Origin: a virus
Direction: 5' to 3' (one strand)
DNA length: 21,120 nucleotides
IMG/VR virus record: IMGVR_UViG_3300045930_000185
Coordinates: 1 to 21,120 of that record
Shown: piece after piece, positions 1 to 6,012 of the stretch
Layout: each line of letters starts with the position of its first letter
Numbering within the stretch: position 1 is the first letter of the stretch
Translations under genes and position numbers: made by a program
The notes under the pieces: generated by a model
What the model was told of the DNA's origin: nothing
Seen by the model: only the letters and a program-made list of their open reading frames with translations
Database searches by the model: none

Positions 1-371
1 AGCCCTTGCGTCGGCAGGAACCACACCGCTGTGTTGCCCGGACGAATCCCTAAGATGGCGTTATGAGCGGCCTTGATCCATCGCGCGAGCCCGCGTCCCA
101 TGACGCCGGGAGGATTCAGCGCATTGAATGGCGTCTCCTCGTTTGGGAACGGCACGTCGGCCGTGTCACCAGTGATCGAGCTCAGGGCGACCATGGCCGA
201 CGTCTTCGCCCCCGTCGCGAGATCGTAGAGAGGATCGGCGCGCTCGCGCAGGTACTTGGTTCGGTTGGCGAGCGCCTGCGCCGTCGCCTTGTGCTCGGCG
301 TTGCAGCACGGATCCCCGTCGTCGATGACGGGGACGACGCTCGTGAAGTCATTCTGTTCTTCGAGGTTCAC
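1..371 (-). CDS. Probable tail fibre or fibre-region protein, N-terminal part (runs off the left edge)
   Basis: An open frame from a GTG at 371, overlapping the previous stop as GTGA, continues without a stop to base 1. It gives 123 residues: (M)NLEEQNDFTSVVPVIDDGD..., 'AEHKATAQALANRTKYLRER', 'LNPPGVMGRGLARWIKAAHN'. The 'AxANRTxYLxER' phrase is frequent near the start of phage fibre and fibre-base proteins, and the position after tail protein I is the usual place for a fibre gene. No ATG marks the start, which is why it is easily missed. The rest lies outside the window. Confidence 0.75.
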   Translation of the reverse strand, partial: MNLEEQNDFTSVVPVIDDGDPCCNAEHKATAQALANRTKYLRERADPLYDLATGAKTSAMVALSSITGDTADVPFPNEETPFNALNPPGVMGRGLARWIKAAHNAILGIRPGNTAVWFLPTQG

Positions 372-1135
372 GCTTCAATCACTCCGGTTCCGATGAGACC
401 CACCGTGCCGCCACAGAGCGCGCCGCTGCCTCCGTTCGGCACCGTTCCGCAGAAGAGATTCGTGCCGCAGATGGGCCCGTCGATCTCGACGATGATCTGG
501 CGACAGACCTCGTGCCCAGCCTTGAACGTTTTCATGATGTAACGAAGTTCGTCGATGACTTCGGGCGCCGCCGTGATCCCCGCCGTGTGCTGCCCCGCGA
601 TCGCTGGCGTTGATCCAGCGAGGCGCGGTGGATCGAATGGCGTGCCGTCGCCGGCCACGACACCAGACGCACCGCAGAGCGCACCGCCGCCACAGAGGAA
701 GAAGCTCGAGCCGTCCGCATGGCTCGCGAACGGGAGAAACGCCCAGATTTGAGTGATGTGATTGAGCGGCGTGCGATCCCATTCGCGGGGTGAATAGACC
801 GCGGCGCTCTCGTAGCCTGCCGCGCCGAGCTCGCCGAGGAGGCAGTCGGCGGTCCCGCTCGACTCCCAAATCTCGAGCGCACGGCCGAGGCGCTCACGGT
901 AACCCTCGTCGTCCTCCGCGAGGTAGCGGCGAAGCCGCCGATCGCTACCCTGGTAGCCGAGCACGTCGCTCGGCTGCCCGGCGATGAGCCAGAGCGCTTG
1001 CACCGCCGTAGCTGCGCCGAGCGCGATGATGTCGGCGAGCAATCCCCCGACGAGGCCCGAGAAACGCTCGCCGAGTGTTCCCTTCCACGGCCGCGCTGGG
1101 AGGCGGCGCGCGATGAGTTCGCGATAGTTGCCCAT
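368..1135 (-). CDS. Tail protein I / Mu gp48-like baseplate wedge protein
   Basis: A 255-residue protein. 'RRLRRYLAEDDEGYRERLGR' and 'ALEIWESSGTADCLLGELGA' (about residues 66-105) fit the tail protein I family (P2 gpI, Mu gp48), which attaches fibres to the wedge; 'MKTFKAGHEVCRQIIVEIDG' (201-220) is the matching late segment. Unusual are repeated Cys-Gly motifs: Cys148, Cys154, Cys223, Cys229 and Cys241, the last three in 'PICGTNLFCG' and 'SGALCGGTVG'. The stop overlaps the GTG start of the next gene (GTGA). It follows the J-like gene as in P2 and Mu. Confidence 0.82.
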   Translation of the reverse strand: MGNYRELIARRLPARPWKGTLGERFSGLVGGLLADIIALGAATAVQALWLIAGQPSDVLGYQGSDRRLRRYLAEDDEGYRERLGRALEIWESSGTADCLLGELGAAGYESAAVYSPREWDRTPLNHITQIWAFLPFASHADGSSFFLCGGGALCGASGVVAGDGTPFDPPRLAGSTPAIAGQHTAGITAAPEVIDELRYIMKTFKAGHEVCRQIIVEIDGPICGTNLFCGTVPNGGSGALCGGTVGLIGTGVIEA

Positions 1136-2277
1136 CAGGCCGAGAGGAAGGTGATGCCGCTGAGATCACCGGGTTCGACGATCTCGAAGGCCGTCAGGAG
1201 GAAATCGGTCAGCCCCGGGAGGCGCACGGACACTACGCCCGGGATCTGGCTCATCGCAGTGATGAGCTCGCTCACCGGGAAGACGCCCGTTGTGGATGGC
1301 GGGAGAATCACGCCACCGATGTCCACGGCACCGCAAAAGTCCTGGATCGCGTTCAGTACCTCGCTCTGCCGTGCCGGCGTGTTGAACGCGCTCAGGATGT
1401 GCACCGTTCCGACCGGGTTCAGTTGGATGGTCGGCGGCGCCACGGCGAGCGGATCGCAAGATGGGGAGCGTTTCGCGTCGAGCTCCGCCTGGACGTTCGA
1501 GACGTCGGTCGGTCCGGCTGGGCCGGTCGAAGTCGCGACGTACACGTCGAGAGTGTGCGGCCCTCGCGGGTTCGAGTCGTCCACCTTGACGCGCTCGATC
1601 CCCGCGACGCTCCGCGCGAGGAATTCGTACCCGTCCGCGGGAAGCGAGATCTGATTCAGCGTCGTAATGCGGGTGCGATTCCGCTGCCGGATGGAAGTGA
1701 TGCTCTCCTCGTCCGAGCCCGCCGTCGTGTACCAGGGCGCGCCACCAACGCCAGCAGGATTCGTGACCGTTACGCCCGCGAGCGACGAGCGGAGGTGCTT
1801 GATCGCGCCGTTCGCGACGTTGCCTGACGAGCCACCGAGGACGGCTCGAACCGTGACGGTCAGCGTCGCTCCGATGTTGAGCGAGCCGCCTGTACGGTTC
1901 TGAAACTCTATTCCAGCGTCCGTGGCGACGAGAACTTCACCGACGCCGATGGTGTAATTCTTAGTCCCGACGTTCGTGAGAACGCACGGGCCCACGGTGT
2001 TGACGGCAGGATGCTGAATGTTCTGGTAGTTCGACCGGGAGAGCTCGCGCAGAGGGGTTCCCGTCGCGAAGTCGTTCAGGGCGAAGTCGACCGTCTGCCG
2101 CACGGTCTCGGTGAGGTCCGACCATACGGTCGAGAACGCGCGGACGAATCGGTACTGCTTCGAGTCGAGCGCCCAATTCGTCGGGGTGAATCCGAGCGCG
2201 CCGAGCTGCCCGAGCACGAACTCGATCGCCTCGGTGCGCTTCAGGCGCTTTCTGAGTTGGTCGACACCGACGGTCAT
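1135..2277 (-). CDS. Baseplate J-like wedge protein (Mu gp47-like)
   Basis: A 380-residue protein that builds the baseplate wedges around the hub. Landmarks fit Baseplate_J: 'FATGTPLRELSRSNYQNIQH' near residue 75, 'FQNRTGGSLNIGATLTVTVR', 'GSSGNVANGAIKHL', 'GGAPWYTTAGSDEESITSIR' and 'RSVAGIERVKVDDSNPRGPH', followed by the C-terminal 'VSELITAMSQIPGVVSVRLP'. Length matches the family. It starts inside the gp25-like stop (ATGA) and its stop overlaps the next ATG (TGATG), so the three wedge genes are translationally coupled. Confidence 0.92.
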   Translation of the reverse strand: MTVGVDQLRKRLKRTEAIEFVLGQLGALGFTPTNWALDSKQYRFVRAFSTVWSDLTETVRQTVDFALNDFATGTPLRELSRSNYQNIQHPAVNTVGPCVLTNVGTKNYTIGVGEVLVATDAGIEFQNRTGGSLNIGATLTVTVRAVLGGSSGNVANGAIKHLRSSLAGVTVTNPAGVGGAPWYTTAGSDEESITSIRQRNRTRITTLNQISLPADGYEFLARSVAGIERVKVDDSNPRGPHTLDVYVATSTGPAGPTDVSNVQAELDAKRSPSCDPLAVAPPTIQLNPVGTVHILSAFNTPARQSEVLNAIQDFCGAVDIGGVILPPSTTGVFPVSELITAMSQIPGVVSVRLPGLTDFLLTAFEIVEPGDLSGITFLSA

Positions 2278-2663
2278 GCGGCTTCTTGGAGGTTGAACTC
2301 GACGAGTTTCACGGCAGCCACGGTCACCGAAATGACCATCTCGAACGCCTCACCGCCCGATGCGACGACACCGATCGTCACCGTCAGCGTGGAGCCGTTC
2401 TGAACGACCTTCGCGGTAGCGCTCGCGACGCGTTCGTCCGCTTTCATCTGCTCGACGATCTTCTGCTCGACCTCGCCCGCATCCACGACGTCGCCGACCA
2501 CGAGCGTGAGGTCGTAGCCGTTCGTGGGCTCGTCCTCGGCGGTGCCGGGGATGTTGCCGAGGCGACAGCAGAGATTCTCGGCGAGGCAGCGCAGGCCCGA
2601 GACGAATGAGAGCTCGGCGTCTAGGTCTTCGATGCCGCCGAGGTCTTCGCCGTAGTCGGGCAT
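2274..2663 (-). CDS. Baseplate wedge protein, gp25 / Mu gp46-like
   Basis: A 129-residue protein, 'MPDYGEDLGGIEDLDAELSF' at the start, then 'GLRCLAENLCCRLGNIPGTA' and 'GYDLTLVVGDVVDAGEV', the conserved order 'DyG.DL ... L.eal..RL.t..G ... yG.dL' of gp25-like proteins, which nucleate the sheath at the baseplate. The start overlaps the preceding stop (TGATG) and the stop overlaps the J-like gene (ATGA). Position directly before the J-like gene is the rule in Mu and P2-like phages. Confidence 0.87.
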   Translation of the reverse strand: MPDYGEDLGGIEDLDAELSFVSGLRCLAENLCCRLGNIPGTAEDEPTNGYDLTLVVGDVVDAGEVEQKIVEQMKADERVASATAKVVQNGSTLTVTIGVVASGGEAFEMVISVTVAAVKLVEFNLQEAA

Positions 2664-3283
2664 CAGGCGGCCGTGGCGAAGGCTTGCTGCGCGGCAGCCA
2701 TCGCGCCCCCATCCGACGCCGCGAAGATCCAGGCGACGCAGCCGTCGCCGCCGTTCCCCTCGGGGAAGCCGTTCTCGGTCGCCGCCGCGAGCTCGTCACC
2801 GAGGTCCCGCACCGCGCCGGTGTACTGGTAGGCGTGGATGCCGGGGGTGCCGAGCAGAAGGCCGAGGTCGAGCGAAAAGTCTACCGACGCCTCGAGCAGC
2901 GCCTTGATCTCGGCCGCGAACGAAATGCTCGCGTTGAAGTGACCAATGTCCGCCTGAATCTGCGCGATGAGCTTCGCGACGGCCGCGAGCTGGAAGCTCA
3001 GGCCTGGAAGCCCGAGGCTGATCGCCGCTTCAAGAGCAGCAACCAGCTTCAACGCTGCTTCGAGCTGGGCCGTGAGGCTCGGGGGCGTGAGCACGAGCGA
3101 GGCTTGGAGCTTCAGCGCGGCCGCGAGCTTCGCGTTCAGGCTGGGCAGCACGAGGCCCACGTCGGCCTCGAGCCGTGCGCTCGCAGCGAGGCCGGCAGCA
3201 AGGGCAGCGTCGAGCTCGACCTTCGCGCGCCCAGCGATGGGCACGCAGTTACCGAGCGTGAGGGAGCCGAGGTGGACGAGCAT
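2663..3283 (-). CDS. Ala/Leu-rich repeat-bearing protein of the baseplate region
   Basis: A 206-residue protein with three related units beginning at Pro47, Pro68 and Pro93: 'PSLNAKLAAALKLQASL', 'PSLTAQLEAALKLVAALEA', 'PGLSFQLAAVAKLIAQIQA'. Each is an amphipathic helix of about 21-25 residues with pattern P-(S/G)-L-x3-L-x-A-x2-K-L. A helix pair comes before and after. The last 65 residues form a globular, glycine-rich domain ('AYQYTGAVRDLGDEL', 'GGDGCVAWIFAAS', 'AAAQQAFA'). I cannot assign a family. Its position between the spike and the gp25-like gene suggests a tip, hub-extension or envelope-active role; it is not a PAAR protein by sequence. Confidence 0.75.
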   Translation of the reverse strand: MLVHLGSLTLGNCVPIAGRAKVELDAALAAGLAASARLEADVGLVLPSLNAKLAAALKLQASLVLTPPSLTAQLEAALKLVAALEAAISLGLPGLSFQLAAVAKLIAQIQADIGHFNASISFAAEIKALLEASVDFSLDLGLLLGTPGIHAYQYTGAVRDLGDELAAATENGFPEGNGGDGCVAWIFAASDGGAMAAAQQAFATAA

Positions 3284-3293
3284 CGGGATCGTT

Positions 3294-3827
3294 TCAGGGG
3301 ATCAGGAACTTCGGATTTCCGCCGGCGACGATGGCCGTCACGCTTCCCGTCGGGAGGGTGGCGGTCCCGCTGAACGGGAGGCCGCCAGGCGGCGTCGGTA
3401 TCGGCGGCGGGGGCGGGGCGCCGGGCGCTTGTGTGAAGCCCTCGAGCAGGCCCTCGACGGTCACGACGTCGGGAAGGAGGACATCGACCGGGTAGCCCAT
3501 GCCGGAGACGCTCGCCGCGCCCTCGTCGACGGCGACCAGGTTGGGCGCAGTCCCTGCCTCCCACGCCGAGATATACGGGCGTTTCGGGTCACCCGACTGA
3601 AAGCCAACGAGGCACCGCGATCCCTGCGCTCCGCTCGCCCTGGTGGCAGGAAGGCCAGCAAGCGCGAAGAGGGGCGGAAGGCCTCGCCCTCGTATCGACT
3701 CGTCGTCGGGCGTCACGTCCATCGAGCCGTCGGCGTGCACGAGCTCGACGGTCGCGGGGTAGTGGCGATGAAATCTGAGGTCGCGGCAAACCCACCGGAT
3801 GAACGCCGCGAGCTTTTCGCCGATCAT
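3294..3827 (-). CDS. Baseplate spike protein, second copy (paralogue of the preceding gene)
   Basis: A 177-residue paralogue of the preceding gene. Shared landmarks: 'LAAFIRWVxRDxRxHxxYPxTVE', 'DGxxDxTPDDExIRGxGL', 'GxRxLxGFxxGDPxRPYxSxWE'. The C-terminus differs: a proline-rich linker (APGAPPPPPIPTPPGG) then 'LPFSGTATLPTGSVTAIVAG', so the two may be spikes or tip variants with different ends, perhaps forming hetero-trimers or successive layers. It begins in an ATGA overlap with the first copy. Confidence 0.82.
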   Translation of the reverse strand: MIGEKLAAFIRWVCRDLRFHRHYPATVELVHADGSMDVTPDDESIRGRGLPPLFALAGLPATRASGAQGSRCLVGFQSGDPKRPYISAWEAGTAPNLVAVDEGAASVSGMGYPVDVLLPDVVTVEGLLEGFTQAPGAPPPPPIPTPPGGLPFSGTATLPTGSVTAIVAGGNPKFLIP

Positions 3828-4294
3828 GCCTTGAACCCCGTTGCGCCGCCGTCGATGAGCCCCGAGGCCGAGGTAGTGATCGTCATGGTGCCCGTGAACG
3901 CTCCGACCGGCGTCACACCCACGACCGGGACCGTTGGAGGGAAGAAGACCGTGACCGGATCTCCGTCGCGCGCGATCGGCCTGTCACCGTTGTCGAAGGC
4001 GATTTCGTCCACCGCCCCGGGCTCCCAGAGCGAAGCGTATGGCCGCGCCGGGTCTCCGGCCTCGAAGCCCAGCAAGAGCCTCGCCCCTGCCTTCACTTTC
4101 ACGCGGAAGCCAGGAAGGCCATGGCGTATCGGGACAGCTTGCAACCCACCCCCGCGGATCGCTTCGTCGTCGGGCGTGAGATCGAGCGTGCCGTCATCGG
4201 CCTGGCGCTCGACCGTGCACGGGTATTGGGCGTGATAGCGGGTATCCCGCATCACCCAACGGATGAACGCGGCGAGCGATTTCCCGAGCGTCAC
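3824..4294 (-). CDS. Baseplate spike protein, first copy (Mu gp45-like)
   Basis: A 156-residue protein, 'MTLGKSLAAFIRWVMRDTRY' at its start, then 'TLDLTPDDEAIRGGGL', 'RLLLGFEAGDPARPYASLWE' and a C-terminal beta part ('GVTPVGAFTGTMTITTSASG'). The OB-like domain followed by a repetitive beta end is the layout of membrane-puncturing spikes such as Mu gp45 and P2 gpV. A very similar gene follows at once. I see no HxH iron-binding tip, so a tip protein may be supplied by another gene. Start and stop both overlap neighbours (ATGA). Confidence 0.83.
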   Translation of the reverse strand: MTLGKSLAAFIRWVMRDTRYHAQYPCTVERQADDGTLDLTPDDEAIRGGGLQAVPIRHGLPGFRVKVKAGARLLLGFEAGDPARPYASLWEPGAVDEIAFDNGDRPIARDGDPVTVFFPPTVPVVGVTPVGAFTGTMTITTSASGLIDGGATGFKA

Positions 4295-4626
4295 GCATCG
4301 ACCCCGAGCATCTCGAGCGCGCCTCGCACGGCCGCGGCGGTCTTGTACCGGAGCATGAGGTTGTCGCCCGGGGTCCCGGTCTCACCGAGCGTCGAGGTCA
4401 CAGCTACGTCGACGGCTTCGATGGCGAGGTCGATGAGGTCGTCGGCCGCGCGCGCCCGCACGGTCGGCGGGTTGATGCTCAGGAGTCCGCGAGCTCGCTC
4501 CGATCCGGAAACGGTGCGTTGCGGCTCGAGCCCATCGATGCCATCGATCACGCACTCGAACGACCCGCCCTCGAGCGTCACGGTCGCGCGTGGCCAGTTG
4601 GTTCGGTCCCAGGTTGCGGTTGCCAT
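4291..4626 (-). CDS. Small hypothetical baseplate-region protein (111 aa)
   Basis: Starts MATATWDRTNWPRATVTLEG, with 'FECVIDGIDGLEPQRTVSGS' and a helical end 'RYKTAAAVRGALEMLGVDA'. I do not recognise it. The start at 4626 is chosen because the ATG overlaps the hub stop (TGATG) and a longer frame would begin inside the hub gene. The stop overlaps the ATG of the first spike gene (ATGA). Position between hub and spike suggests a baseplate component. Confidence 0.7.
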   Translation of the reverse strand: MATATWDRTNWPRATVTLEGGSFECVIDGIDGLEPQRTVSGSERARGLLSINPPTVRARAADDLIDLAIEAVDVAVTSTLGETGTPGDNLMLRYKTAAAVRGALEMLGVDA

Positions 4627-5303
4627 CAGGCGGCCTCGAGCCAATACGTCGCGCGCAGGTCTCCGCCCTCGACCCGATACTCGACATCACCCACCCGATC
4701 GCCGTTCACGGTCGAATCCGGCAAGAGATCGAGCGCGTCGAGCGCCACGTGAACTCGCTGGCGGGCAGGCTCACGGTCGAGCTCGACGAGACCATCGGGC
4801 GTGGCCCGGTTGAAAGCAGGAGCGCCCACCCAAACGGTGCCGGCGGGAAGCACTCGCCACGTCGCATCCACGGCCTCGAGGACCAGCGTGAGCTGCTCGG
4901 CCGCCGAGCTCGCGGCGGTCGAGGCATTGCCGGCGCGGGTCCAATGGTCGATTCGCGCCCGGAGCGCCGGCGCCGTCAGGGCACGCTGCGAGAGCGTTTC
5001 CTTCGCGTCCGCCAGGATGTCGAGCACGACCGTTCGCACGATCGTCCCGACGTACGACTTCGCGGGCGCGGGCAGGCGAAGGCCGCCAGAGCCACCCACG
5101 ACAACCGCCGTGCACACTTCCGCGACGACGCCCGACGTGAGGATCTTTCCGATCCACTCGTTCTCGCCATCCGAAATCGTTGCCTTGCCGGACAGCGCGT
5201 CGATCGCGCGGGCACTCACGTCCGCTACCCACACGCCCTCGAGGGGCGACCGGAGCTTCATGCCGAGAACGGGTGCGCCGTTCAGGGTGATCGAGCGTGC
5301 CAC
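4626..5303 (-). CDS. Baseplate hub protein (Mu gene P / gp44-like)
   Basis: A 225-residue beta-rich protein, 'MARSITLNGAPVLGMKLRSP', with 'GVWVADVSARAIDALSGKAT' then 'WIGKILTSGVVAEVCTAVVV', a helical part ('IVRTVVLDILADAKETLS') and a second beta part 'LDREPARQRVHVALDALDLL' ending 'GDLRATYWLEAA'. The 'G..VW.AD' opening is typical of hubs joining the tube, spike and baseplate. It starts with GTG at 5303, with GAGGGG about 7 bases upstream, just after the preceding stop. Its stop overlaps the next ATG (TGATG). Confidence 0.75.
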   Translation of the reverse strand: MARSITLNGAPVLGMKLRSPLEGVWVADVSARAIDALSGKATISDGENEWIGKILTSGVVAEVCTAVVVGGSGGLRLPAPAKSYVGTIVRTVVLDILADAKETLSQRALTAPALRARIDHWTRAGNASTAASSAAEQLTLVLEAVDATWRVLPAGTVWVGAPAFNRATPDGLVELDREPARQRVHVALDALDLLPDSTVNGDRVGDVEYRVEGGDLRATYWLEAA

Positions 5304-5306
5304 GCC

Positions 5307-5882
5307 TCATCCCCTCGGATCGGGCATGTTGTCGTGCACCGACCCGCCGCTCGGGGGCGCACCGGAGCCGGCGACTCCGTCGTCACGGAACGGAATCCAA
5401 GCGCTGGCGTCGTCTTTCGGCTTCTTCTTCTGATCCTTCACGTTCTTCGAGAGCGCCGCATCGGGGAGCCACTCGAAGGCTTGAAGGTTCCACACCCAGC
5501 CCTCTACCGGATCGGGGTGTTCGATGTCGCAATCCCCGAGCACCACCGCAGTGACACCAAAGTAGTTGGCTGACTCGTGGAGGATCTCCAGCGGATCCAT
5601 CGGATCGCCACTGGCCTTGCCGATGATGAAGTCGCGCAAGTCGTCGGCGAGCAGCCGATCCTCGGCCGTGTCGTTGATGACGATCTCGATGTCGAGCTCC
5701 CTTGGATCGGAGCCCACGTCTTTCAACCCGGCTCCACGCTTCCCCGTAGCCTTCCGCTTCTTGATGCCGGTCGGCAGCTTCAGCTTCACCCGCGCCATGC
5801 CCGGGATGCGTTTGCCGCCGAGGACGAGCGTGTCCCAAGTCCCACGCTCTTCATCTGCGGAACTCCAGGAACGGATCGGCAT
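5307..5882 (-). CDS. Baseplate hub-associated tail protein (Mu gene N position)
   Basis: A 191-residue protein. 'GTWDTLVLGGKRIPGMARVKL' leads into a basic 'KKRKATGKRGAGLKDVGSDP' segment, then 'ELDIEIVINDT' and, near the end, 'DPLEILHESANYFGVTAVVL' and 'GWVWNLQAFEWLPD'. This order (gly/pro-rich opening, Lys-rich 'KKA.GK.G.T..D.G..P', HPxANxxG, and 'W...I..F.W.P') is that of baseplate proteins found beside the hub in many contractile phages. It is followed three bases later by the hub gene. The C-terminal 35 residues are low in complexity and poly-Lys/Gly rich. Start ATG 5882 has no strong ribosome binding site, so it is the weakest part of this call. Confidence 0.7.
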   Translation of the reverse strand: MPIRSWSSADEERGTWDTLVLGGKRIPGMARVKLKLPTGIKKRKATGKRGAGLKDVGSDPRELDIEIVINDTAEDRLLADDLRDFIIGKASGDPMDPLEILHESANYFGVTAVVLGDCDIEHPDPVEGWVWNLQAFEWLPDAALSKNVKDQKKKPKDDASAWIPFRDDGVAGSGAPPSGGSVHDNMPDPRG

Positions 5883-6012
5883 CGTTGCACGTGGCTAGAA
5901 AAGTGGACCGACGATCGGCTCTCGTGGGATCGCGCACTCCGCCAGGCGATCACCCAGGGAGGGGGGCAAGCGACGGGAGCGGCGCGAACGCACGCGACCG
6001 TCGGTCCATGCT
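5883..6012. other. 130-base intergenic gap with a 10-base inverted repeat
   Basis: No gene is visible: the only ATG on the minus strand here (6009) gives a 19-codon frame. Two perfect inverted arms, TGGACCGACG (5904-5913) and CGTCGGTCCA (5999-6008), bracket 85 bases. No T tract follows, so it is not an ordinary terminator. No clear ribosome binding site stands before the next gene. Confidence 0.6.
5904..6008. repeat. Perfect 10-bp inverted repeat spanning the gap after the tape measure gene
   Basis: Arms at 5904-5913 and 5999-6008 are exact reverse complements. In RNA they could pair into a long-range stem in the gap between the tape measure and baseplate genes, the largest gap of the operon. 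Confidence 0.6.

Noticed and set aside
2663-3283. PAAR-type spike tip identity for the repeat-bearing protein
   Set aside because: No PAAR repeats or Pro-Ala-Ala-Arg motifs; the repeats are amphipathic helices instead.
2606-4235. Long plus-strand open frames across the spike and repeat-protein genes
   Set aside because: Arg/Glu- or Ser/Ala-rich shadows; the minus-strand genes here have family landmarks and precise stop-start overlaps.
5952-6009. A short minus-strand frame starting at the ATG at 6009
   Set aside because: It reaches a stop after 19 codons, has no ribosome binding site and no recognisable content.
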